Origin: Gnetum montanum
Taxonomy: Eukaryota > Streptophyta > Gnetopsida > Gnetales > Gnetaceae
Length of the DNA: 64,000 bases
Direction of reading: 5' to 3'
NCBI GenBank assembly: GCA_015680685.1
Contig: MNCI01008279.1
Coordinates: 1,040,177 to 1,104,176 of the forward strand
Under the pieces are notes generated by a model. The model had not been told where the DNA came from. It did no database searches and saw nothing but the letters and a program-made list of their open reading frames with translations. A program made the translations under genes and the position numbers. Positions 35,467 through 47,479 of this stretch are shown here, one piece after another. The stretch's first letter is position 1. Every line of letters starts with the position of its first letter.

Positions 35467-35739
35467 TATGTCATTGTAGGAGATAACACATTATGTTGAT
35501 GATCCTATAATAGCATAATGTTAGTATGCATTGGCATAACCAAAGCATGAATAGTCCTTGAGCAAGTTCATGAGTGTATATGTGGGGGAAATATAGGACC
35601 TAGAGCCATGGCTACTAAGAGTAGATGATTAGGCTATTACTATACCTATATGAAAAATAGCTACCTACAGAAAGTCAAAACCTATGACACTTGTTAACAA
35701 CATAGTAACCTCATACATGTGCCACCAACTGAGTTACAT

Positions 35740-36640
35740 ACTACTTAGATAATTTGGTCATTCACAAGGTGGAGGTTGGATGTCATTTGACTTATAATGC
35801 CTAAGTCTTCTGCAGGGCATAGTTTCATCATCATTACAACCAAATATTTCACAAAGTGGGTTGAAGGCCTTCCCCTACATCTCAACAAGTCTATAGATTT
35901 ATACCCAATAACATAGTAGCTTGTTTTGGCATACCTATGATCATAGTCATAGATAATGTACCATAGTTTAGTAGCCAAGAAACAAAAAAAAAAATTTGTC
36001 ATGATATAAGCATTAAGCATTCCTTTTCATCACTGTACTATCCCCAATCCAATGGGAAATCTAAAGCTAGTAATAAGTCCATTGTAAACTTACTTAAAAA
36101 TATGTTAAACAATAGTAGATGCAAGTGGCATGAGTAGCTTGTCCATGCACTTTGGATCTATCGAAAAACCTATTAAACCACAACTAGTGTAATCCCATAT
36201 AACCTAGTTTATGGTTCTTGAATTGTAGGTTCCATCACTTTGAGTGATCCTATCAAAGTTTTGCCTCTTGAATTGTAGGTTCAATCACTTTGAGTGACCC
36301 TATCAAACTTCATTAATGATGAAATAAACAAGGAACTACATACCATGGACTTGGATTTAGTGGAGGGCAAATGGATATAATTGCTTGCTTACATCGAACG
36401 TTACTAGGAGAGGTAGAAACAACAACACCACCATAACCTAAAAAAATTCAAGATCAAAAAAGGAGACCTAGTTCTCAAGGTTTTCCATGAGCATGTGAAA
36501 AAATTATTAGCCAATTGGAAATGGCCTTTTTTGATCACCAAGGTCTATGGCAATTAAACCTTTAGATTGGTATACATGGATGAGAATGAATTGGCCAATC
36601 CGATTAGTTATTCCTATCTAAAACCTTATTATATTTAACA
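35740..36640 (+). pseudogene. D integrase, disrupted
   Basis: Integrase core pieces: GIPMIIVIDNVP.FSSQET (about 35925-35990), ISIKHSFSSLYYPQSNGKSKASNKSIVN (about 36005-36090, split here only to name it), then WHE.LVHALWIYRKTY. The catalytic Glu expected after the QSNG block is not seen (SKA instead). A 50-bp tandem duplication breaks the frame at 36217-36316. The C-terminal domain ends GDLVLKV...LANWKWPFLI...LANPISYSYLKPYYI and a stop near 36640, like the end of integrase in element E. Confidence 0.78.
36217..36316 (+). repeat. 50-bp tandem duplication within D integrase
   Basis: The block cttgaattgtaggttc...gtga.cctatcaaa occurs twice with a 50-bp offset (36217 and 36267). Fifty is not a multiple of three, so it shifts the integrase frame. 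Without one copy the protein reads NLVYGS then LPLEL. Confidence 0.8.
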
Positions 36641-37152
36641 CATTTTTCTTAGTAGGCACAAACATTGACATACCATAATAATTACTAAAAAGCAAGCCAA
36701 AAAAAATTTCTTCACTTCTTTTGCAAGACAAGTGAACTAGAAAACTTTGTAATAGCTATAATGCAAGATGTAGATTCCTTTTAAGTGTAACAATTGTGAC
36801 CTGATTTGCTGATTCTTTCATGTAGCCCTATGAATTTTATTATGACAACATCTTTTCTTTATTTTTTTTATTATTCTTTTGTAGTTGTATTTGTAGGATG
36901 AAGCCTGAAGTCATTATGAAGATGCAACTCATTAGATGATAGCAAGTTATCATGTGACATTGATGGATACGATTTGGTGAGATTCTTATACTAAACCAAG
37001 AGTGCTTGTTTCACATCATTTCCATTATCAATCCTTAAACCTAGTCCCATAACTTGCTTATAACTATCCTCACCCTAAAAAACAATGTTGACTTATGTTT
37101 GACACTCATGAATTATGGCCATTTGACATCTCCTTCATCATGCTTCACTTAC
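36641..37152 (+). other. D 3' untranslated spacer
   Basis: Non-coding sequence between the end of integrase and the 44-bp array. No feature was seen. Confidence 0.55.
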
Positions 37153-37460
37153 AAGTTCGTTGAATGTAACACATCTCATTCAATGTGAAAACCATCAAGT
37201 CCATTAAAAGTAACACATCTCATTGATGGGAAAACCATTAAGTCCATTAAATGTAACACATCTCATTCAATAGGGAAAACCATCAAGTCCATTAAATGGA
37301 ACACATCTCATTCATCATGAAAATCATCAAGTTCATTGAATGTAATACATCTTATTCAATGGGAAAACCATTAAGTCTATTGAATGTAACACATCTCATT
37401 CAATAGGAAAAACCATCAAGTCCATTGAATGTAACACATCTCATTTGATGGAAAAACCAA
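37153..37460 (+). repeat. Seven tandem copies of a 44-bp unit in D 3' region
   Basis: Units begin at 37153, 37197, 37240, 37285, 37329, 37373 and 37418 (period 43-45 bp). Each reads about aagtccattgaatgtaac, then acatctcattcaat, then ggaaaaccatc. Within a unit, cattgaatg and cattcaatg form a short inverted pair. It lies between pol and the 3' LTR, the region where Tat-group elements are known to hold variable tandem repeats. Confidence 0.9.
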
Positions 37461-37863
37461 ATTAAACTTGCCCTTGGTAAGGAAGCCCAATGAGTGTTTC
37501 ATCCCAAAAGAAAGGGGAAGAAATTTTCCAAGAATATTAATGGCTAAAGAAACCTTGGAGTGAAGTGTTAATTTCTTGAAAACATTATCAAGTGACCAAC
37601 ACTTTAAAGCATGAAGTGCTACGTCTGTAAAGGATTATTCAACATGTCATTGCCATATCATAGCTATGATGTCAACCTATAGAATTCATTATTAACCCTC
37701 ATGACCATTTTTACATGATAAAATTGTCCCATTATCACAAGCACTCTTTGACATGGTTTGACACTATAAGATGAAGAGTGGAGAGGAAATATTGGTGATG
37801 TGATTCTAGTTGTGTTTTTTATTCTTTGTCAATGTCTCTTGGCTCAATCCTCCAAACATCAAC

Positions 37864-37876
37864 AAAAAGGAATCGA
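37864..37876 (+). other. Probable polypurine tract of D
   Basis: The sequence aaaaaggaatcga directly precedes the 3' LTR start TGAAACACCACC. It is mostly purine and correctly placed, but imperfect. Confidence 0.55.
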
Positions 37877-39293
37877 TGAAACACCACCTAGAAAAATGAA
37901 TGTTGAAACTTGTAATCTTCACCACCCAACTTAAGGCAAGATTTCATTGTAAATGTGAGATTTGTGGTCCTTGAGCTACAAACTTGCATACTTTAACTTT
38001 TTGAGGCTACAAAAATGCCTTATAAGTTGTTACTACCTCACTTTCTAAGTGGAAAAAATGCTATTATGTCTATATATGGACTTGGGAAGGCTAAAAATGC
38101 CTTATAGACTATTAAATTTGGCATTTTCATGGGTTTTTATAGAGTTATAGCCTCAACTACACTGAAGCCATCTACCCCTAATGTAGATGGTGTTGGGTTT
38201 TCATTTTTTCCAACAAAACTGAGTGTATTCACTAGAAAAACCTAGCATAGTTGCAAGACCAATGTTGATGTTGTTGGATTTTCCATTTTTCTAGCAATGG
38301 CACATGTAGTCATAATAGTTTTCCAGTGGTGGTAGCATGGCCAATGTAGTCATCATGGGTTTCTAGTAGATGCAATTTGGCTAGCATGATCACCAAGATT
38401 TCAGTAGACTTCAACAAGTGCCAATGTAGTCTTTAAAGGTCAATGTAGTTGAGGTGAAGGCTAGTGTAGTCATAAAATTTTGTTTACTATTTTTAGTATG
38501 TGGATAGATTTTAATGGCCTTGGTGCATCAAAACATACCATAAATGGTTAACTATGTTGGGAATCATAGTTGTTACACTTGAAAATAAACACCAATTTGT
38601 TAGTAATCATGGTAGAAATTTGCAACATTGAATCAACAACCTAAAAACCTATAAAACCCAAGCTTGAACATCATATTTAGGTTCCACTTCAAATATTTTG
38701 AGTAATCTCAAATGAGCATTTGTGTAACCCATAGCCTTTTTTTGCATCCTTGATCACTTTTGCACTCCATTTGGCATCTACATGGAGCACTAGAGACCCT
38801 TATCATAGTACCATTGGAACAAAATCTTGTACCATTGTTAACACCACCCATGATCAAAGTTGTAGACCTAAATGAAAACTAGCAAGTAGTTGCAAGAGAT
38901 TGGAACATGGAAGTTCCTAGATTGTGAAGTATGACTACAAAACACATCTTGTTGTCTTTAATAGGCTTCAAGCTCCATTCAAGCTAGCTTTCTTGTGCTT
39001 TGAGCATACCATATGTACTCTTTAAACCTTAGACTTTCATTTAATAAAGTTATTACTTCACTTGTAGCATAGATTTATTTTCAAGTTTAATTTTTGTGTT
39101 AATTTTTTTTCGTTTGAATATGCAATTCCATTCCCATTTTCATTTTCTTTTCGACTTTGTAAGTCCCTGGGTGATCAACAAGACTATCTAGGCATCTTGG
39201 ATTCTTTATTTTAGAGGGCATTGGAATTCAAGATTAGGCTATTGTCACTTGGAATTTTTGGTTTTCCAATGACCAAATTTTCCAGGTGCTACA
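37877..39293 (+). repeat. 3' LTR of element D
   Basis: The limits come from homology with 54536-56546. Both start TGAAACACCACC, share tgtaaatgtga, aaaaatgcctt.taagtt and cttggga.gg.taaaaat, and end with gattttcca..gaccaa...ggtgct-like sequence. Length is about 1.42 kb. No other copy of this LTR at a 5' end of D is visible, consistent with 5' truncation. Confidence 0.7.
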
Positions 39294-42200
39294 ACTAATA
39301 ACATTAATTTAAGTTGATTAAGGAAGTCTTTTTCAAGTGATCTTACACTTGGAAATAATTTCACAATAGCAATAAGATCAAGATTAATTTACTTTTTTTT
39401 GTACCACTTTAACTTAGTTTAATATTTTCCTATATGCAATTTATTTCTATTAGTATTTTATTTCATGTGTTTAGTTAATGTTTTATTGAAAATTCATGAT
39501 ACACATACAAAATAAGTATGATAAACTTCAAGCATAATTATTTTATTGTTTAATAAACTTAGCGGTGTGTCACTTAGTATTCCTACTAGTGAACTCTTGG
39601 TAGTTTAGCAATGATAGCATACATTCAAGATATATATATTATAAGTTGGGAATGACTACTTCTTACTTAGGCTATATTATACTTTATTTCATTTTTATTA
39701 GATTAACAAGTTTTACTATTTTTATAATATTTTAATCATGGTCATTACAACATCATGATAATATATCTTAGTTATACATAATGATACACACTACGGGCTA
39801 CATGAGTACAACTAGAAAGGTAGTGATATGTGATCACTCTTACCAATCTAGATACTCCACTAGTCAAGTTTCAAGATTATGATCAAATCACTTATGAATG
39901 CTTGTCATTTGTATGCATGAGCATAGGATGCACTAACTATTTATTATTAGCATTTTTTCCTAGGATTGTTGTTAGTGATTTAGATTCCTTGAATCAGTTC
40001 GATCACTATTAAAAACTTAAAGGAAAATCTCTTAAAAATATTATTATTTTATTAAGACATACACAAGAATCCAAAATATCCTCTTCTTGAAAAGTTAATT
40101 CTACACCTATTAATAATTTCAAAAGGAAAAATGATAGAACAACAAGAACTAATGACAATGAACCCTAGCAATTTAGTATCATCTACTAGCATCTAGATCC
40201 TTAATATGTGGATTTTATCTTTATTATTCAGTAGGATGAATAGATTAGATGGAGAAACATGAAAGGAAAAATTACATTACCACTTGATTATTTTAACTCA
40301 ATTAATGATCATGACAACATTGATGAAAGCTAAATTGAAATTAGCTATTATTAGCTACAAGGTGCTTGATGAAATATCTAGGTCCTATTAGCCCATTGAA
40401 GCTCAACTTTGAAAAGATTAATTTCATGGAAGCCCACCATAATGTAGCAAAAGTAAAGGGGATTATCATGTTGACCATAGCATGAACTTTGAACAATAAT
40501 AACTCACTCAATTTTCATTAACTTCAAGTAAGAATAAGAATTAAATTTTACAAGTCAAAGTTCAAGGTGATAGAAGGTCATATTTGTATATGGAACAACA
40601 AAAAAATCAAATAGAAGCATTAACACAAGAGGCAAATTTAAATCTCAAGTAAAGATAAATTAAAATTATTGTAATATAGGCATAAAAGTTTTCTAATATT
40701 CATTTTATTTATTATGCCATATAACACATAATAGAAAATTCCATTTATTTTCACTTTTATAAAAGTTTGATTGATGGATGTAATTAAATAATGATCCAAT
40801 CTATTATGTCTCTTTAATTTCTAGGTCATGTTACATGAAAAATATTTTGTCCCATTATATACCATTATGACCCCTTTACATGGCTATAGATATGTTGTAC
40901 AAGATTATTTAGCAATAAGATTATGTGAGTTATAAAATTTTCTTCCAGTTTATTAATATTTTCAATAATTTATCAATATTTTATTCATCTATAATGCATT
41001 CATTATTTCCAAAAATTTGAATACTCACCAATATTCATGAATATTTTATCACTTCATATCATTATTACTCATCAATGAGAACCAAATCATCAGATCATTT
41101 AAACCAAATTCAATGCAAAATAAATTTAACATTAGATTTAGAAGACCAAATGTTATCAAGATGAAACCAATAAATTTCCTTACAAAGTTTAAATAATGTT
41201 AATTATTTATTCATCATAGTATGTCTTTGAGCTTGAGGCAAGATCAACAATTCAAGTAGCATCAGAAATGGATTTTAAAATTAATAGAAATTTAGGTTTT
41301 CTACAATACCATGACCTAACCATGATTTGTGAATATCTTGTGGTATTAACAAATCAAACCATGAGATCTCCATACTTATGATTACAGAATTCATCACACT
41401 TGATCAATCATGACTCAACTATAATTCATGGTTATCAATCAGAACTCATGGTATTATTCCAAGACTTATGATGAAGCTTTATTAAAAAATCAAATAGTTT
41501 TGAGTAATATTTTATCAAAAAAATGAACTTCAATTGAGCTAAAATTTGGTAAACAAATAGATCTCTTTAAGATATTTTCAATGAATCTAAGATCATCTCA
41601 AATATTCAAAAAGCATAGGAGTTAAAAGCTTTCAAATTTGATCTAAAAATATAAATTTTTTCACCATGATTTGTGGTTATGTCATGGTAAACATACCATG
41701 ATCTTTGATATTTTTGATTTTATTTTATTTTTTGGATCATTTTTAAAGATCATGACTCATGATTATCTTATGGTTTGAAATAATGACTCATGTTGTAATA
41801 TCATAACTCATGATAAGAAAAAAATTAAATATTTTCATTAAATTTTAATAAAATTTTAGAGCTTCCATCAAGGGATACATTATTCAAATTCTAACATACC
41901 ATCCCTTTAGTGTTGATGAGATGACAAACTTGTGGCTATGTTTAGCCTTGGAAAAACATGAATAAAATGGAAGAATATGATCCAATACTAGGAAGACCTC
42001 TAAGCCAAGGGAAGCAAGTTGGCATGGCTTCAAGTTTTCATCATCCCCATCATCATCATCATCATCAAGATCTAACAAGAATAAGCATGGCTAAGAAAGA
42101 AGAGAAAATTATATATGGTCTAATAAAGATATCAAGAGAAATAAAAATAGGAATGGAGATGAAAATAATGATCATGATCATGATAGAAATAGAGACCATG

Positions 42201-43151
42201 GACACAAACATGAAAGAAGGCACAATAGGCAATGTTGAATCCTTTATTGCCCTACTTTTTAACCTTATAAGTTTACGTTTTTATGTTTTTTACTATTTTA
42301 CTTTATCGAAGATAATTGATTTTCATGGTAAATATTGATAAGTATTAATTTTTTTTTATTTTTATGTATTGCAAGAAATCATGGCAGTGATGGAAATTGA
42401 TGTCAATTATATCAATCTTCATAACAGCTGTGATATGAATAGATAATGTAGAATTCTAGGGAGAAAGCATCTTGTGAGGGAATCAAGATATTGATTTGAA
42501 TCACTGGGCAATCTAAATCAAGTATCAAAGATTCTAGAAATCACAATATAGTTTGAAAAGTCTTTAATTTATTGTTATTGAATTCTTTGATACTAATTGA
42601 TTCCAAAAAAATGATGATTTTTTCTAATTATTATTAAATCTCATTTAGTATAAATCATAAGCTCATCTATGAATGAGGGGGATACCAAAATCAAGAAAAA
42701 ACCCATACCGAATTGAATCCTTCTTTACTTGTTTTAAAATTTGTTAAGGAAGATTGTTGACATCCTGTGACAATCAACAATCATCTGATGTTTATTGAGG
42801 CTGTGAAATTGCTAAATTATGAATGCAACAGATCAAGGTCACAAATTAGGTGATGTCTCCTTTATAATATTCTAATATTTATGATAAATTTATGTCTTTT
42901 CAATTTGGTTTAATTAATTTTTTCCATCTTTGAACTTAAGATTAGAAGTTAGGATGCGCACTTTTGATTTTACTTATGAGTAACAGTCGTAAGTGTGGAG
43001 TTTTAAATTGAATTTGGATCCAATTGTTTATTGTCTTAATGATCTTTTTAACTTTGAAACTATTCCTCCATGGATACAACTTGTGGGTTAGTCATATATT
43101 AGGTGATAATTTTACAATGAAGATAACTTCTAAACATTGGTTTGCTCATCA
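39294..43151. other. AT-rich region; probably includes the 5' LTR of element C
   Basis: About 3.9 kb with only scattered short frames. Words such as catgactcatgattat recur at 41300-41820. A small ATC microsatellite lies at about 42037-42068, inside a 126-codon frame (41958-42338) with a His run. In the next frame over, an Asp/His/Arg-rich stretch (DHDHDRNRDHGHKH) occurs. None is a confident gene. The 5' LTR of C must end at about 43151, but its start could not be set. Confidence 0.45.
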
Positions 43152-43154
43152 ATT

Positions 43155-43172
43155 TGGCACCATGGTCGAGGA
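43155..43172 (+). other. Decayed tRNA-Asp-type primer binding site of C
   Basis: The sequence tggcaccatggtcgagga lines up with the 18-nt tRNA-Asp complement at about 13 of 18 positions, most differences being transitions. It follows an LTR-like end 'ctcatca'. Confidence 0.6.
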
Positions 43173-43300
43173 GGCCAATAGAGTTAATCATCATTAAAGA
43201 TTATATATATTTGAAAATTTATTTTGTAGATTTAGCACTTCTCAACATGTACACTTTATTTTTCTTTTTTTTTATTTTCTTTTATTAAGTAGTTTTAGAA

Positions 43301-43419
43301 ATGGTTTCTTTTAATTATTTTTCTTATATTAAAAACTTTAAAAATAAGGAAAGTTTAAAATCCCAAGAATTAGCCCCTCTTATTGCCCAACCTATTGAAA
43401 CTATTAGGAAATTTACAAT
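43301..43419 (+). pseudogene. C gag N-terminus, cut by element B
   Basis: A frame starting MVSFNYFSYIKNFKNKE and running to ETIRKFTI stops at the target site acaat (43415-43419). The frame resumes at 50362 as EIVILGVIKSICRVLG. This shows B landed in a reading frame. Confidence 0.65.
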
Positions 43420-44219
43420 TTATGAGTGGAGAGGTACCCCTACACTCAACCATATGAATACAAGTGTTACATGTGCGATCCAGTCGAACTCCACAGACTA
43501 AGTGCCTACAAGCCATATGGAACACTTAAGGTTAATTGTTCGTTGTCTTCCCAGACTTACTTGTATTTTTCACAGTTGTATGGTTAAGTATGAGGTATGT
43601 GATTTTTATATCTTTTATGTTTTATTGCCTATGCTAAGAGAGGAAAGGGTGAAGAGACTAAGTAACTAACTTTAACTAACTAAGTTCTAATGCCTAGCAT
43701 CAGTATCCATTCCCACTTGCCATTCACACCCTAAGCCGATGCAACCTTTTGGGATTACCAAACGCTATTTGTTGCTGGGATTACCAAGTGTAATGCACGT
43801 GCTCGAAGTGTTCGTACTGAATGCACTTAGGAGTGTTGAGGGTTGAGAGAGATTAATTAGGAAAGTAGTAAATAACATTAATTAAAGTCCTATTTAGCTT
43901 AGTCCATGCACTCCAAGGTTTATCCAAAAGTTCATCTTTATTTCGGTACACAAACGTGTGCTCAGGTACAATATTTTCTCGAATAAAGATCCGTTCACTT
44001 TGGGACTCCTACTGCAAGCACATGGAAATTACTCTAACTCTAGAATGGAAAAACTGCAAGAGTTTGGCTAAGGTTTAGATCTAGATGAAGAAACAAGGGA
44101 GAGCCACCTCTTATTTATAGATTTGATGGTGCGACGTGATATTACGTATGCGATATTGTAGGAGAAGATGTGATATTGCGTATGATACATCGTAGCCCAT
44201 GCGATATTGCATCCTATCA
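43420..44219 (-). repeat. 3' LTR of element B (left copy)
   Basis: An 800-bp LTR. Its outer end reads ttatgag where A and the other B copy read tgatgag, one changed base. The inner end is cctatca, followed at once by taccccatgac (purine tract on the minus strand). A TATA box lies near 44111-44121. It lacks the three structured units found in A. Confidence 0.83.
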
Positions 44220-46267
44220 TACCCCATGACTGAATAAAAACTCATCCTCGAGTTCCTTACAAAAATATTGGAAAGGTATGGGATTATTGACTTGAATGGA
44301 ACTAATGGTGAATGGAATGACATGTGAATGGATCATCATTACAGAACATGACAAAACTGGTGTTCACGACAACAAGAGTGAGCACTTTATACATTTGACA
44401 TCAGGCCTTATTTGGTAGTGGAGAGAGAAGAGAGAAGAAGTCTATTGTTGAAAATGCCATGATTTCACCTTTTGTTATCCATCTGTAAGTGCACCATCAA
44501 TCTTATTCCTTGCATAACTGCTTCAACACTGATCCATTCCAAGTGTTCCCTCCAAATCCAATCCATTATTGTATGATTGTCATTTGCACACACAACACAG
44601 TCTTATATTAGCAAGGATAAATGAATCACAATACACTTAATACCTTGCTTCGGTGAAAGGTCCATTAGCTAAGTTGTGGTATGGATGATTACGGATTCTA
44701 GAGATATAATATTGGTGACTACTAAAGGTGTAGGGGTTAGGAGAAAATCGAATAAATTGGGTTCGGACCCCCATGACTAAGAGCGAACCCGTGGTAGTGA
44801 TAGAATGGAGAAAGAAAGAAAAAGAACAAGAAATATGGAGAAAAAGAAGCAACTATAACGTTAATGAAATAGATGTCAAGATGGAAATGAAAAAAATAGA
44901 GTGGATTGCAAAAATGTTAAGGGAAAGAATTTAATTGGTGTACCAAATAGGAATTCCATTGGGTCCTTCCCAAAGCAGGCTCATGCCCTTAATTCCCTAA
45001 CAAACCCACATTCGAAGAGTCTGTAAGCTATGGGAATGTCATTTGGAATAAGAGTTAAATTCTTAACCACAAGAATTTACCAAAAATAAAACAATGCATC
45101 CAACAAAATATGGACTACTGATACAACCGGCAATGAGGTGAACAATGGAGAGAAGGATGGTGAGAAGAGAATGAAATGGAATCCCAAGAACAAGGTGGTG
45201 TACAACCCCTTGTGTATTTCATGGTTATGTGACTTAGTAGGTCCCATTCTAAGTTCGGCCTCAAAAAACCACATCCAGTGACTTCGCATTAATGCATTTG
45301 GCGAATCCATCCACTTGAAGTAACAAGAATGCATCCCCCAAAGAGCCACCACCATTCTGACGAAACGAAGGAGGAGAGAATGGGAAGTGAGAAGGGCCTT
45401 AGTTAGAGGGAACATGTTTATTCTAGTTCCATAACTAGTGCTTGTAGTCCAAATGATTATTTCTTCTAAGGAGTATGCTTTGAATCCTCACTATGTTTTA
45501 TACGTGAGAATCACACCATGCAAAGACTTTGTTATTTTTATTAACTCAGCTTTCCGATAATATGGCAATCACCTAAACAATAGGAAAAATCAAGAAGAAA
45601 ACATCCAAGCACCTAAGAGAATGGCTAACACAAATGCATCAAGTTCCCTTTAAGTCACACCCTTTTCAATCCTTGAGTCCTTCCTTAGTTTGAGAAATTC
45701 CCAGTCATTGATTCATTATAGTTCTTATTATTTTGGAGAAAGGGACTATACATTTCCAAGCTAAGAGAGACCATAGAAATTTATGGATGTATGGATGAAG
45801 TGAACTCATTTCCTGTCATATCAAAAGAACCATACTTTAGTATCAACATCATAACTTAAAGGTAAAAACCAAACATTAGCAATCAATAGAAATGGTTCAT
45901 GCCATCATTAAGAGCACTTATTGGGCGACAAACTTAACACAATAGATAAGCACACATAAACACAAAGAAATGAAAAAGTATAAAAAATGTTGTAAAAAAA
46001 ATAAGAAAAGTTAAAGAAATTGTAAAAAAAAATGCGTAAAAGAAAAACTTAAAAGAAACTAAGGGCCTCAATTGATTAGCATAGGTGGCCATCTCCCCCA
46101 TGACTGAATTGAAAGGGAGAGATCCAAAATAATGAGTACCTATTTAAATTTCTTAGAAGTGTCCAACTCCTCCCAATTGGTATTCTTAAGTTAAGGGTTG
46201 GAAGTTGGCGATGCTCATACTCCAAATTATCTATGCTCTCATTGTGGGCGTGAGTTGTTCTTGTAGT

Positions 46268-46873
46268 TCATTCCATGCATGTTGATGGGATACTCTCTTG
46301 ATTAGCTATCAACCACTGGGTGTTCTCTTGTTGTGTGGTTGCTACATATAGGCACCTTTGTATCTGAGTTTCTTGGGCACACCAGTTGCATGTAGGAGAT
46401 GCTAAGCATTCCTCTATGTCATCACCCTCTGAGTCACTATATGTGATGCATGGAACTTTCTTCTTCTTGATCTTTTCATAAATGTTTTCCTTAGATATTT
46501 TCAAGGAAAGATCACAGATTCCTAGCCATGCGTTGATGGTGCTGAGCCATGCCCTCCCCATTATAATTGGAAAGTCCCCTTTGTTATTGTTGACTTATAT
46601 CACTAGGAAATTAGCTGGGTATGACCAACCACACATAGTGGTAATGATGTCCTCCATCAATCCCAAGGGGATAGTGATGGACTAGTCAGCCAACTCTAGT
46701 TGAATATTGCTCTTCTTGAGTGGATGTAGGTTCCAGGCTTTATACATTTCTCGTGAGATTAAGTTGACTGTAGAACCTGAGTCAAGAAGAGCCTTATGAG
46801 GTTCATTCCCAGTGACTTGGAGATAAATTAGGGGGCTTCTAGGATCAAAGAATTTCTTGGGAAGGTGGCCCAC
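46268..46873 (-). pseudogene. Element B protease, disrupted
   Basis: Frame 46682-46873 has ALLDSGSTVNLISREM, with D-S-G-S codons at 46772-46783. Frame 46268-46561 has the MGRAWLSTINAW block and the Cys-rich tail (CNWCAQETQ). Stops separate them. They match the protease of A closely in layout. Confidence 0.78.
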
Positions 46874-47479
46874 CTTGATCTAGTCAGCAACAGTATGTGT
46901 TAACATAACCATGTGCATTGAGCTCTGTTGTTGGTTTGAAGGGAGCTCTGAAGCCTTATTTGTTGGTGGAGTGGTCATAAACTCAACCTCTTGTGGTTGT
47001 GAGAGCTTGTTTGGACTCTTGGTTCTGAAGAAAGGTCTTCTCTTTGTATGGTTGTCAGAACTAGCAGTGGCTTGAAGGTTTATGACTCTCGTAGCATTAC
47101 GTTGCTACAGTTGAGTGGGGAGTTCCCCTTGCATCGTTGGAGCGGGTGGTAGTGGAACTATTGGCATATGAGTGGCAGCTGGATTCAAAGGATGGTATGC
47201 ATGTGGTGTATCTCCTATAGGAGAAGGAGTCCTAAAATACTCCCAAACTTATTAGTGACATTGTGGGGTTGCGTGACCCATAGAGTCACTTGGAGAGACT
47301 GGCTGCTACATGTAGTAGCCATACAGGTCTGGTTGTCGGTAAGGGTATTATTGCCTAGGTAGTGGCATCCCTCATGATTGTGGGTGTTTCCACTACTAGT
47401 ATTTCCTAATAGGTTGTGATGGAGTTCCACTTGGATAATATGTTAATGGTTGGTGGAATTGCCTCAGGTTACCTTGGGG

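Larger units (their letters stand above)
13640..39293 (+). mobile_element. Tat-like Ty3/gypsy element D, 5'-truncated and split by A
   Basis: In plus orientation the parts are gag C-terminus and protease (13.64-15.10 kb), a short protease-downstream segment (22977-23381), about 10 kb of spacer, RT and RNase H (33.4-34.9), a second RNase H of the Tat/Ogre type (34.88-35.2), integrase (35.74-36.64), a 44-bp tandem array (37.15-37.46), a purine tract and a 3' LTR (37877-39293). No 5' LTR or N-terminal gag was found, and its left edge meets the chromovirus relic. Element A is inserted at 15102/22977. Stops throughout show that it is inactive. The spacer may include further insertions. Confidence 0.7.

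Noticed and set aside
37153-37460. Possible CRISPR array
   Set aside because: Units are contiguous 44-bp tandem repeats without unique spacers, and the setting is a plant retroelement.
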